Shown: in pieces, positions 39,361-48,194 of the stretch
Layout: each line of letters begins with the position of its first letter
How positions within the stretch are numbered: the first letter of the stretch is position 1
DNA from: Rhizobium lentis
Lineage (GTDB): Bacteria > Pseudomonadota > Alphaproteobacteria > Rhizobiales > Rhizobiaceae
Direction: 5' to 3'
Length of the DNA stretch: 64,000 bases
Assembly (NCBI RefSeq): GCF_014200175.1
Contig: NZ_JACHBD010000003.1
Span: 124,001-188,000, forward strand
Notes under the pieces: model-generated
Database searches by the model: none
What the model was told of the DNA's origin: nothing
Seen by the model: the letters and a program-made list of their open reading frames with translations, nothing else
Translations under genes and position numbers: made by a program

Positions 39361-41532
39361 TCAGGCCGCCTGGCCGAGCATCTGCCCCGCCTCTTCGCCT
39401 TCCGACATCAGCACGACGCGCTCGTAGCCCGCAGCCTGGAATTCCGTCATCAGTGTTACGAAAACGGTCTCCTCGAGCTGCGGCAGGGAGAGGATGATCT
39501 CGACATCCCGGCTGCGCGTCAGGCGCGAGACGCCGGCGACATCGGCAGCGCCGCATTCGACGACCACGAGGTCGTAGGCAGCGGCCAGCGCATCGAGCAG
39601 CAGCGACAGCCGATCGACACCGCGCATGGCGCGGCGTACGTCGCTCCGGCCCTGCGGGATCAGATGGGCATCGGAAAGCCGATCGCTGTGGATCGTGTCG
39701 CCGAAAGCGGCCTCGCCGCACAGCAGGTCCGTGACACCAGGAGCGGCCTGGTCTTCGGCCATCAGTTCCGTGGGATGGCCGGACCCGGTCATATCAATCA
39801 GGACGACGCGACGGCCGGCATCGGCGAGAATGCGGGTCAGCAAAACCGTCGCTGCCGAACCATCGTCACCGGTCGGAGATATCGCAAATGCCAGCGGCGC
39901 ACGGCTACCGGTGAGATAATCGGCAACCGAGACGACGGAGAATTCATTGTCATCCTCCGGTACCTCAGCGGCAGTCTCCGCGTCCTCGTCGATCGCATCC
40001 TCTTCGTCGGCGACCACGGCGAGCATGCTCGGCCGGGCGGGCTTTCTGACGGCGGCGGCGACCGGAGCTTCCTGCGGCGCAATCTTCTCTTCGGCGCCCG
40101 CTTCCGTCTCGATTGTCTCAGGCGACGCATCGATCGGGCGAAGCGCCCGGCCGCTGAAGAGTTCGGCCAGCATGGTGACGATGGCGCTGAGGATCAGAAT
40201 GGCGACGGCTGCGACGACGACGATCGGCACCACCTTGGGGAAATAGGGATCGACCGGCTCGATGGCCTTGGAAACGATACGGGCGTCGGCCGGGCTCGAA
40301 TTGCTGTCGGCGCGGGAGGCGGCCTCGCGATAGCGCACCAAATAGGTTTCGAGCAGCTGGCGCTGGGCGGTCGCCTCGCGCTCGAGCGCATTGAGGCCGA
40401 CTTCGTCCTCGCCGGCGCGGGCACTGTTGGCCTGTACCGTGTCCTTCTGCCGCTCGAGCTCGCTTGCGCGGAGGTCCGCGACCTTGGCTTCGTTTTCGAT
40501 GCTCGCCAGAATCTTCTGCGTTTCCTGGCGCATCTGTCCGCGGATGTCGGCAAGCTGGGCACGCAGGCTTTTCAGCCGCGGGTGGCTATTGAGAAGGCTG
40601 GTCTGCAGATCCGATATTTGCGACTGCAGGCCCGATTCCGTTGCTTTCAACCGCTGAATCGCCTGCGAGGCCATGATGTCAGGCAGCGTGTCGGAAGCTT
40701 CGCCTGACGACAGCGCATTGCGCACCGCCTGCGCCCTTGCTTCGGCATTGGCCTTGTCGCCGCGCACGCGGGTGAGCTCGGCGGAGACGTCGTTCAGCTG
40801 CTGGGCGGGAAAAGTGGTCGTGCCGTTCGTCTGTAAAAGCCCGTGGCTGGTACGGTATTCGGCGACCTTCTTCTCGGCCTCGCTGACCTTAAGGCGCAGG
40901 CTTTCGATCTCCGGCTCCAGCCAGCGCGTCGCTTCGGAGTTAGAATCGAGCTTGGCGCCGCTCTGGGTGGAAAGATAGACATTCGCCATGGCGTTCGGAA
41001 TGGCGGCGGCGAGTTTCGGGTCCTTGGAGGTGAAATTGATGCCGATGACGCGGGAGCCCGGCACCTGATAGACCTGCAGCCGCTCGACGAAAGCGTCGAT
41101 CACCCGCTCTTCCGGTGGGTTCTCCATCGGGTTCTTCTTCAGATGCAGCTTCACCAGGATGCTGCTCATTGCCGAGCCGTTGGCGGCATCGTCGAATTCC
41201 GGCAGATTGTAGAGTTTCAGGTCGTTGATCACCTTTTTCAAGAGATCGGCGGATTGCAACAGCTGCACCTGGCTGGCGATATTCAGCTCGTCCATCAGCG
41301 GACCGGCGCCTGCGTCGTTTACCTGCTGGGTGCTGGCGAAGGCTGGCGCGCGCGGTTCGATGAGGATGCGAGTTTCGCTGCGATATTGCGGCGACATGAT
41401 CTTGGCGCCGGTAAAGGCGAAGCCCGCCCCCACGAGCGTGATCGTTAAAATCCTCAGCCGGCGCGCCCAGACGGCGCGAACCAGCTGACTGAGGTCGATG
41501 TCCACATCCTGATCACGCGCTACGCCGGACAT
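39361..41532 (-). CDS. Wzz/GumC-type polysaccharide chain-length protein with degenerate BY-kinase domain
   Basis: The 723-residue inner-membrane protein has an N-terminal Wzz domain with a first helix near residues 30-45, a long coiled-coil periplasmic part (about residues 190-420) and a second helix near 432-455. A C-terminal domain with BY-kinase/MinD-like strands follows (LAFAISPTGDDGSAATVLLT near 550, RRVVLIDMT, YDLVVVECGAADVAG). The P-loop position lacks the lysine and Gly-Lys-Ser/Thr expected, and there is no terminal tyrosine cluster. It should still set chain length and link to the export lipoprotein. The start at 41532 has GGAGTAAGAG upstream. Confidence 0.85.
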   Translation of the reverse strand: MSGVARDQDVDIDLSQLVRAVWARRLRILTITLVGAGFAFTGAKIMSPQYRSETRILIEPRAPAFASTQQVNDAGAGPLMDELNIASQVQLLQSADLLKKVINDLKLYNLPEFDDAANGSAMSSILVKLHLKKNPMENPPEERVIDAFVERLQVYQVPGSRVIGINFTSKDPKLAAAIPNAMANVYLSTQSGAKLDSNSEATRWLEPEIESLRLKVSEAEKKVAEYRTSHGLLQTNGTTTFPAQQLNDVSAELTRVRGDKANAEARAQAVRNALSSGEASDTLPDIMASQAIQRLKATESGLQSQISDLQTSLLNSHPRLKSLRAQLADIRGQMRQETQKILASIENEAKVADLRASELERQKDTVQANSARAGEDEVGLNALEREATAQRQLLETYLVRYREAASRADSNSSPADARIVSKAIEPVDPYFPKVVPIVVVAAVAILILSAIVTMLAELFSGRALRPIDASPETIETEAGAEEKIAPQEAPVAAAVRKPARPSMLAVVADEEDAIDEDAETAAEVPEDDNEFSVVSVADYLTGSRAPLAFAISPTGDDGSAATVLLTRILADAGRRVVLIDMTGSGHPTELMAEDQAAPGVTDLLCGEAAFGDTIHSDRLSDAHLIPQGRSDVRRAMRGVDRLSLLLDALAAAYDLVVVECGAADVAGVSRLTRSRDVEIILSLPQLEETVFVTLMTEFQAAGYERVVLMSEGEEAGQMLGQAA

Positions 41533-41722
41533 GCTCTTACTCCACAACAAAGGTGCCGCAAGCGTAAACGACCGTGGTAACTCAACGGTTAATGGTGAAC
41601 TTGCGAAGAAAAGAGCGGGATCAGCAAAGAACGCCGGAAATTGTCGGCCGTCTTTTACCGGGCATTAACCCTAACGGATCGATAACGACCTCACCAAGTT
41701 CATTTTCTGTGAGCACCAGCGG

Positions 41723-42298
41723 ATGTCTGTCGCCCCGCCCAAAATCCTTTTGGCCCTGAGCCTTGCAGCCATGACGGCAGCATTAGGCGGCTGCACGACG
41801 TACAAGCCGGCGCCGAAAGCCTTCAACGAGGCAACCATCCAGCCCTATACGCTTGATAGCGGCGACCGGCTACGCATCACCGTCTTCGACCAGCAAAGCC
41901 TGACAAATACCTATACGGTGGATCAGGCCGGCTATATCGCCTTCCCGCTCATCGGTCAGGTCCCTGCCCGCGGCCGAACCCTGCAGCAACTCTCGGGGCA
42001 GATCGCTCAGAAACTGCAGCAAGGCTATCTTCGCGACCCCGACGTCACTATCGACGTCGACCGCTACCGTTCGATCTTCATCATGGGCGAAGTCGGCCAG
42101 CCCGGCCAGTATGCCTATGTTCCCGGCATGACCGTGCAGAACGCCATTGCCGTTGCCGGCGGCTTCACCAGCCGCGCCAACCAGAGCATGGTCGACGTCA
42201 CCCGCAAGATCAACGGACAGGTGCTGACCGGCCGCATCAACATATCGGGGCCGATCATCGCCGGCGACACGATCTACGTCCGCGAACGGCTCTTCTGA
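41723..42298 (+). CDS. Polysaccharide export lipoprotein (Wza/ExoF-like, short)
   Basis: The 191-residue protein has a lipoprotein signal ending LGGC (Cys24). It contains a polysaccharide-export domain (YTLDSGDRLRITVFDQQSLTNTYTVDQAGYIAFPLIGQV) and one SLBB-like segment (IFIMGEVGQPGQYAYVPGMTVQNAIAVAGGFTSRAN). It is about half the length of E. coli Wza and lacks the C-terminal outer-membrane helix, as many rhizobial homologues do. It would work with the Wzz-type protein encoded divergently 190 bases away. The glycosyltransferase gene begins three bases past its stop. Confidence 0.88.
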   Translation: MSVAPPKILLALSLAAMTAALGGCTTYKPAPKAFNEATIQPYTLDSGDRLRITVFDQQSLTNTYTVDQAGYIAFPLIGQVPARGRTLQQLSGQIAQKLQQGYLRDPDVTIDVDRYRSIFIMGEVGQPGQYAYVPGMTVQNAIAVAGGFTSRANQSMVDVTRKINGQVLTGRINISGPIIAGDTIYVRERLF

Positions 42299-42301
42299 GT
42301 T

Positions 42302-43471
42302 ATGGCAAAACAGAAGCCGCTCCGCATCCTCCACTGCTTCAGGTCGCCGGTCGGCGGAATTTTCCGCCATGTCCGCGATCTGGTCGAGGAGCACGCCAAG
42401 GCCGGTCATGACATCGGCATCCTCTGCGACAGCTCGACCGGCGGCGAGCACGAGGACAGCCTGTTCGACGATATTCGTCCCTATCTCTCGCTCGGCCTGA
42501 CACGCGTGCCGATCCGACGCTCAGTCAGCCCGTCGGACATTGCGACGATGTGGGATACGTATAAGAAAATCAAAAGTTTGCGGCCGGATGTGCTGCACGG
42601 GCACGGCGCCAAGGGCGGCGTGCTCGCGCGACTTGCCGGCTCAGCCCTGCGGGTGAACAGGTATCGCGTAGCCCGCCTCTATACCGCGCATGGCGGAAGC
42701 CTGCATTATTCGCGCTCCTCGCTCAGCGGACAGTTCGTCCTCAGGATGGAGCGCCTGCAGGAATATTTCACCGATGCGCTGGTCTTCATCTGCGAATATG
42801 AGCGCGACACCTATATGCACAAGGTGGGCAAGCCACGGACGAAGACGAGACTGATTTACAACGGCATCAGCGAGCGTGATTTCGAACCGATCCCCACCCG
42901 CTCGGACGCCGTCCATTTCATCTATGTCGGAATGCTCCGGGACCTCAAGGGTCCCGATCTGTTTGTCGATGCCTTTGCCAAAACCGAGCGGCTGCTCGGC
43001 CGGCCGCTGTCGGCGCTGATGATCGGCGACGGGCCCGACCGGGACCGTTACCGCGAGATGATGGTCGAACGCGGCCTCGGCAAGCGCATCGGCATGCTAC
43101 CGGCAATGCGCGTCCACGAAGCTTTTTCGATGGCGCAGAACCTTGTCGTTCCCTCGCGCGCCGAAGCCATGCCCTATATCGTCCTCGAGGGCCTTGGCGC
43201 CGGCAAGACGGTCATCGCCAGCCGCGTCGGCGGCATTCCCGAGGTGCTCGGCGCCGACAGCGCAGCGCTGGTGGAACCCGGCAATGCCGACGACCTCGCC
43301 CGCGTGATGGCGGAAACGCTGACCATGCCCGGCTGGCATGGCAGGACGATGCCGAAGCCGGAGGCGGTAAAGGCGGTATTTTCCTCCGCCGTCATGGCGC
43401 GTGATGTGCTGAAATTGTACCTTGAGCTGGTCGATCCCGCCGCAGGCGAAGCAATGTCCGCCGCCTCGTAA
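42302..43471 (+). CDS. Glycosyltransferase family 4
   Basis: The 389-residue GT-B enzyme has the N-terminal acceptor motif GGIFRHVRDLVEEHAKAGHDI and HGHGAKGG. In its C-terminal domain are FIYVGMLRDLKGPDLFVDAF, LMIGDGPDRDRY and the donor-binding EAMPYIVLEGLGAGKTVIASRVGGIPEV with the E-x7-E pair. It adds a sugar from a nucleotide donor to a lipid-linked repeat unit at the inner face of the membrane. It lies between the export lipoprotein and the initiating transferase in one operon. Confidence 0.9.
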   Translation: MAKQKPLRILHCFRSPVGGIFRHVRDLVEEHAKAGHDIGILCDSSTGGEHEDSLFDDIRPYLSLGLTRVPIRRSVSPSDIATMWDTYKKIKSLRPDVLHGHGAKGGVLARLAGSALRVNRYRVARLYTAHGGSLHYSRSSLSGQFVLRMERLQEYFTDALVFICEYERDTYMHKVGKPRTKTRLIYNGISERDFEPIPTRSDAVHFIYVGMLRDLKGPDLFVDAFAKTERLLGRPLSALMIGDGPDRDRYREMMVERGLGKRIGMLPAMRVHEAFSMAQNLVVPSRAEAMPYIVLEGLGAGKTVIASRVGGIPEVLGADSAALVEPGNADDLARVMAETLTMPGWHGRTMPKPEAVKAVFSSAVMARDVLKLYLELVDPAAGEAMSAAS

Positions 43472-43527
43472 ATGTTTCTTAGGGGCTTTCTGGTATTTCG
43501 CTTGCTGACAACGAGCGACAAAACCCC

Positions 43528-45090
43528 ATGAACAAGCTGGAAAAAAGCGATCCGTTCGACGTGGAAGCGCTGCGCAAGCGGGTCTCCGACATCGAGGCGC
43601 GACGCAATGCAAGTCGGGAGCAGGCCTCCGAGCCGACCGAAATCAATGCCTATGCCCGGCAGATCGCCGAACAATTCCGCGACGGAACCCGTTCGCCTGT
43701 CATCATCATCGGGCAATTACGGCTGCTGGAATTCCTGGCCCTCTTTTCGATTGCTCTGATCGTCTACTACTTCGTAGCCGGCGACGGCAGCGATCCCCTG
43801 CTGGTACGGGCGGGCATGGCGGTGATCGCTTCGGCCCTGACCGTGGCCTGCCTGCAGCTTGCCGACACCTACACCATCCCGGCACTTCGGGCGAAGCTGC
43901 GGCTGATGCCGCGCATCCTCGCCGCATGGACGATCGCCCTCATGGTCACCATCGGCCTGTTCGCGCTCGTCCGCGGCACCACATCGGCAATGCCCGAGGC
44001 CTATCTCCCCTGGTTTGCCGCCGGCGCGCTTTTTCTTGCCGGCGAGCGTTTCCTCGTCGCCTACGGCATTCGCAACTGGGCGCGCAACGGCATCATGGAG
44101 CGGCGCGCCGTCATCGTCGGCGGCGGCGAACCCGCCAAGGAGCTGATCCGAGTCCTCGAACAGCAGGCCGACAACGACATTCGCATCTGCGGTATCTTCG
44201 ACGACCGCGGCGAGAAACGCTCGCCGATCATGGTCGCCGGTTATCCGAAGCTCGGCACGGTGCCCGAGCTCGTCGAATTCGTGCGACTGACGCGCATCGA
44301 CATGCTGATCATCGCCCTGCCGCTGTCGGCAGAGGCACGCATCTTCGACCTTCTGAAAAAGCTCTGGATTCTGCCGGTGGATATCCGCCTTGCCGCGCAT
44401 GCCAACCGGCTGCGCTTCCGGCCGCGCGCCTATTCGCATGTCGGCTCAGTGCCGATGCTCGACATTTTCAAGAAGCCGATCCGCGACTGGGATTCCGTCG
44501 CCAAACGCGGCTTCGACATCTTCTTCACCCTGGTCGCTCTTGCCCTGCTGTGGCCGCTGATGCTGGTGACGGCCATCGCCATTAAGGCAACCTCCGAAGG
44601 CCCGGTTTTCTTCACGCAGAAGCGCCACGGCTTCAACAACGAGATCATCAACATCTTCAAGTTCCGGTCGATGTACACCAACATGGCCGACCCGACGGGC
44701 AAGGCCGCGGTGACCAAGGGGGATCCGCGCGTCACCCGTGTCGGCCGCATCATCCGCAAGAGTTCGATCGACGAGTTGCCGCAGCTTTTCAACGTGCTGA
44801 GAGGCGAGCTTTCGCTGGTCGGCCCGCGCCCGCACGCCGTTCTCGCCCAGGCTCGCGATCGCGCCTTCGGCGATGTCGTCGAGGGTTATTTCGCCCGCCA
44901 CCGCGTCAAGCCCGGGGTCACCGGCTGGGCGCAGATCAACGGCTGGCGCGGAGAGGTCGACAATGACGAGAAGATCAAGTTCCGTACGGCCTACGACCTC
45001 TATTACATCGAAAACTGGTCGCTCTGGTTCGATCTGAAGATCCTGTTCCTGACGCCGATCCGGCTGCTCAACACGGAAAACGCCTATTGA
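43528..45090 (+). CDS. Undecaprenyl-phosphate sugar phosphotransferase (WcaJ-type)
   Basis: The 520-residue protein has an N-terminal helix of charged residues, four membrane helices (about residues 60-180), a Rossmann-like middle part (RRAVIVGGGEPAKELIRVL) and a C-terminal bacterial sugar-transferase domain. The last has KRGFDIFFTLVALALLWPLML, FTQKRHGFNN, IFKFRSMYTNM, RKSSIDELPQLFNVLRGELSLVGPRPHA and GVTGWAQINGWRGE. It starts repeat-unit assembly by moving a hexose-1-phosphate to undecaprenyl phosphate, most likely glucose. The next gene overlaps its stop codon. Confidence 0.93.
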   Translation: MNKLEKSDPFDVEALRKRVSDIEARRNASREQASEPTEINAYARQIAEQFRDGTRSPVIIIGQLRLLEFLALFSIALIVYYFVAGDGSDPLLVRAGMAVIASALTVACLQLADTYTIPALRAKLRLMPRILAAWTIALMVTIGLFALVRGTTSAMPEAYLPWFAAGALFLAGERFLVAYGIRNWARNGIMERRAVIVGGGEPAKELIRVLEQQADNDIRICGIFDDRGEKRSPIMVAGYPKLGTVPELVEFVRLTRIDMLIIALPLSAEARIFDLLKKLWILPVDIRLAAHANRLRFRPRAYSHVGSVPMLDIFKKPIRDWDSVAKRGFDIFFTLVALALLWPLMLVTAIAIKATSEGPVFFTQKRHGFNNEIINIFKFRSMYTNMADPTGKAAVTKGDPRVTRVGRIIRKSSIDELPQLFNVLRGELSLVGPRPHAVLAQARDRAFGDVVEGYFARHRVKPGVTGWAQINGWRGEVDNDEKIKFRTAYDLYYIENWSLWFDLKILFLTPIRLLNTENAY

Positions 45091-46331
45091 GCACGGTCGA
45101 GGCGACATATCCGCGTGTCGCCCAGCCGCAGCGGATGACACTGCGCCTAATCGGCTCGGCCTTCGTCGCCTTCGGCGTCTTCCTCTCCGGTTTCGTCATC
45201 GACGAGCCAGCCCCCTACGAACTCTGGATGGCCGGGCTGATCGGCCTCTGGTTCATCCTGGGATTGAGGATTTCACGCGGCGTCGCGCCCCTGCTTGCCC
45301 TGCTGCTCACCTTCAATATCGGCGGCATGTTATCGCTGACGCAGATGAAGGACCTGGCGACGGCGCCGATGTATATCGCCGTGTCGACTTTCCTGGCGCT
45401 GACCGCAGTCTTCTACGCGGCGATCATCGAGGACAGCCACAAGCGGCTGCCGCTGATCTTCAACGCCTGGACCTTCGCCGCCGTCGCCACATCGGCACTC
45501 GGCGTGCTCGGCTATTTCCACGCCTTTTCCGGTGCGGAAATCTTCACCCTCTATGACCGAGCCAAGGGCGCGTTTCAGGATCCGAACGTCTTCGGCCCCT
45601 TCCTGGTGCCGCCGTCGCTCCATCTCGTCCACGGTATTCTGGTGGGCGACCTGAAGAAATCGCCGCTGAAGGCCGCCGCTCTGCTCGTGCTGGCGCTCGG
45701 CATCTTTCTCTCCTTTTCCCGCGCCGCCTGGGGCCTCTTTGGGCTCGGCGTCCTGCTCCTGATCTTCATCATGCTGCTGAAGGAGCGCAGCGGCGCCTTT
45801 CGCTTGAGAGTCCTGGCGCTGTCGCTGGCGGCGATCATCATGCTGGTCGCCTCGCTGCTGGTGGCGCTGCAGGTCCCGAAGGTCGCCGAATTGTTTTCCG
45901 CCCGCGCCCAGTTGGTGCAGCAATATGACGGCGAACATCTCGGCCGTTTCGAGCGTCACCGGATCGGCTTCACCATGATGATGGAGCGCCCGCTCGGCAT
46001 CGGCCCGCTGGTGTTCGGCACGATGTTTCCCGAGGACGAGCACAATATCTGGCTGAAATCACTCACCTCCTATGGCTGGATCGGCTTCGTCAGCTATGTC
46101 GGCATGCTCGTCTGGACGCTGGCGATCGGCTTCCGAAACCTGCTGCTCGACCGGCCGTGGCAACCCTTTTTGATGGTCGCCTGGATCTCGGTTCTCGGCC
46201 ACGCCACCATCGGCAACGTGATCGACATCGACCACTGGCGCCATGTCTACCTGCTGCTTGGCACGGTCTGGGGATGCGCGGCGCTCGAGGTGCGCCACAA
46301 GCGTCAGCGACGGCTTGGACGCACGCCGTAA
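45087..46331 (+). CDS. O-antigen polymerase/ligase-type membrane protein (Wzy/WaaL-like)
   Basis: The 414-residue protein has about eleven membrane helices and a large loop (about residues 265-330) containing HLGRFERHRIGFTMMMERPLGIGPLVFG and EDEHNIWLKSLTSYGWIG, the Wzy_C/O-antigen ligase pattern. It would polymerise repeat units in the periplasm or attach the polymer. The start is TTG 45087, whose last two bases overlap the TGA of the upstream transferase, suggesting coupled translation; an ATG at 45135 is the alternative. It ends the plus-strand part of the polysaccharide locus. No Wzx flippase is in the window. Confidence 0.82.
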   Translation: MSTVEATYPRVAQPQRMTLRLIGSAFVAFGVFLSGFVIDEPAPYELWMAGLIGLWFILGLRISRGVAPLLALLLTFNIGGMLSLTQMKDLATAPMYIAVSTFLALTAVFYAAIIEDSHKRLPLIFNAWTFAAVATSALGVLGYFHAFSGAEIFTLYDRAKGAFQDPNVFGPFLVPPSLHLVHGILVGDLKKSPLKAAALLVLALGIFLSFSRAAWGLFGLGVLLLIFIMLLKERSGAFRLRVLALSLAAIIMLVASLLVALQVPKVAELFSARAQLVQQYDGEHLGRFERHRIGFTMMMERPLGIGPLVFGTMFPEDEHNIWLKSLTSYGWIGFVSYVGMLVWTLAIGFRNLLLDRPWQPFLMVAWISVLGHATIGNVIDIDHWRHVYLLLGTVWGCAALEVRHKRQRRLGRTP

Positions 46332-46347
46332 GGCTCCGTCGTCGTAC

Positions 46348-47178
46348 CTACTTCGTCGCGCCTGCCGTCAAGCCGGCGATAAACCGCCGCTGGAATACCA
46401 GATAGGTCAGAATGAGCGGGAAAATGACGATCACCGCGCCGGCGGTCAGAACCGGCGTGTTGACGGTGTAACGCCCCTGGAAGAACAGCATCCCGAGCGG
46501 CAGCGTCCGATAGGCGTCGTCGTTGACCAGGATGAACGGAATGAGAAATTCGTTCCAGGTCCAGATGAACAAGAATAGTGCCAGTGTCGACATTGCCGGA
46601 ATCATCAGCGGGATAACGATCTTGCGCAGGATATAGAAGCGTCCGGCGCCATCGAGGACCGCCGCTTCGAGAACCTCCTCCGGCAATTGCTGCATCGCAC
46701 TGGCGAGGAAGATCGTCGAGAACGGGATCGACATGGCGATCTGCGGGATGATGAGAGCCGCATAGGTATTGATCAGCCCAAGATAGCGCATTTCATAATA
46801 AAGCGGGATGATGAAGGCCTCCGCCGGCACCATCATGCCGAGCGTCAGGATCGCGAACAGCGTGCGCCGCAGCGGAAATGACAGGTAGGCGAAGGCAAAA
46901 CCGGTCAGTAGGCCCAAGAAGACGCTTGCGGCAACGACGGGTATGACGACGATAATCGAATTCCAGAAGTAAATGTTGAAGTGCCCAGCATTCCAGGCAT
47001 CGACGTAGTTTTCGAAATGCGGATAGGCCGGAAGGGCGAATGCGCCTTTCAGGACGTCAGCCTTGCTCTTTATCGAGGTCAGCAACAGAAGCAGGAACGG
47101 GGTGATCGTTACGAAAGCCAGGAGCCAGAGGACAATGCGAAGGAAAAGCGCGGCGGGAATGTTGGACGAACGGCTCAT
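46348..47178 (-). CDS. Carbohydrate ABC transporter permease (MalG type)
   Basis: The 276-residue inner-membrane protein has six helices and the EAA loop EEVLEAAVLDGAGRFYILRKIVIPLMIPA, which docks the ATPase. The family ending (TLPLGMLFFQGRY onward) is typical of the CUT1 MalG group. The start ATG at 47178 shares its first base with the stop of the MalF-type gene (TGATG), so translation is coupled. A TTG one codon earlier is the only alternative. It is the last gene of the sugar-uptake operon and converges with the polysaccharide polymerase. Confidence 0.92.
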   Translation of the reverse strand: MSRSSNIPAALFLRIVLWLLAFVTITPFLLLLLTSIKSKADVLKGAFALPAYPHFENYVDAWNAGHFNIYFWNSIIVVIPVVAASVFLGLLTGFAFAYLSFPLRRTLFAILTLGMMVPAEAFIIPLYYEMRYLGLINTYAALIIPQIAMSIPFSTIFLASAMQQLPEEVLEAAVLDGAGRFYILRKIVIPLMIPAMSTLALFLFIWTWNEFLIPFILVNDDAYRTLPLGMLFFQGRYTVNTPVLTAGAVIVIFPLILTYLVFQRRFIAGLTAGATK

Positions 47179-48071
47179 CAAGCCAATCCTTTGCTTCTGG
47201 AGCCCACCAGCCGGTGAATTGCGAAATTGATTGCGAATGTCAGCAAGGCGCCGACAATGGCGATGGCGGCTGCGGCGCCGAAGCGATTGAGTTCGAAGCC
47301 GAGCTGATACATGTAGATATTCGGCACGAGCGTGGCGTTGGCGGGTCCACCGCGGGTCATCGTGAAGATCAGGTCGAAGCTTTTGATCGAGGCAATAACC
47401 GTCAGAAGCAAAACCACCCTAATCTCAGGCATGAGAAGCGGCAGCGTTATCCAGAAAAAGGTCTTTCGCGGCGACGCGCCGTCGACTTTGGCGGCGTCGA
47501 AAAGAGACGGGTCGATACGCTGGATTCCGGTGAGGACGATGACCATGCAAAAACCGAAGAAATACCAGGTAGCAACGATCCCGACCGCGGGAAGCACAAA
47601 ATTGAAATCTCCGAGCCAGGGCAATGCGAACCTGCCCAATCCCACCGCTCGCAGAAACTGATTGAACGGGCCGAATGCCGGATTGTAGAGCCATGCCCAG
47701 ATGATGCCCAGCACGGCAGTCGGCATGATGTAAGGCAGGAACAGGAACGTCCTGAGGGCGAGCTGTTCGCGCTGTTTCAGATTCCACACACAGGCGGCAA
47801 GCGTTATACCGAGCACGAGCGGCAGCACGCAGTAGAAGATCATCAGCTCGGCATTGTTGCGCAAGGCGATGTAGAAACGGCTGTCGGAAAACAGATCGGC
47901 GTAATTGCCAAGACCAACCCATCTGGGCATGGTCAGGCCGTCCCAGCTGGTCAGGCTCAAACCCAAAGCCGCGACAATCGGCCCAAACACAAACGCTGCG
48001 TAGAGCAGTAATCCAGGCAATAAATAGATGAAATTGGTCTGTCGCGTTCCATCCAGTGCGGAGCGTTTCAT
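47178..48071 (-). CDS. Carbohydrate ABC transporter permease (MalF type)
   Basis: The 297-residue protein has six helices, starting with FIYLLPGLLLYAAFVFGPIVAALGLS. The EAA loop reads IDPSLFDAAKVDGASPRKTFFWITLPLLMP. With the MalG-type partner it forms the channel of a CUT1 importer. The start MKRSALDG at 48071 has GGGAGTCC upstream; the open frame extends further to 48128 without a site. It is 123 bases downstream of the binding-protein gene in the same direction. Confidence 0.92.
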   Translation of the reverse strand: MKRSALDGTRQTNFIYLLPGLLLYAAFVFGPIVAALGLSLTSWDGLTMPRWVGLGNYADLFSDSRFYIALRNNAELMIFYCVLPLVLGITLAACVWNLKQREQLALRTFLFLPYIMPTAVLGIIWAWLYNPAFGPFNQFLRAVGLGRFALPWLGDFNFVLPAVGIVATWYFFGFCMVIVLTGIQRIDPSLFDAAKVDGASPRKTFFWITLPLLMPEIRVVLLLTVIASIKSFDLIFTMTRGGPANATLVPNIYMYQLGFELNRFGAAAAIAIVGALLTFAINFAIHRLVGSRSKGLA

Positions 48072-48194
48072 CCAGGACTCCCTGCCAAAGCTCTGGTCAT
48101 CGCGCAACAAGCCGTGAACTCGTCGCACTTATTTTAACGTGATGAACGGGACGCCGGTCGGACAGCCCAGGGGGCGCGACCGGCGTCCGCACAC

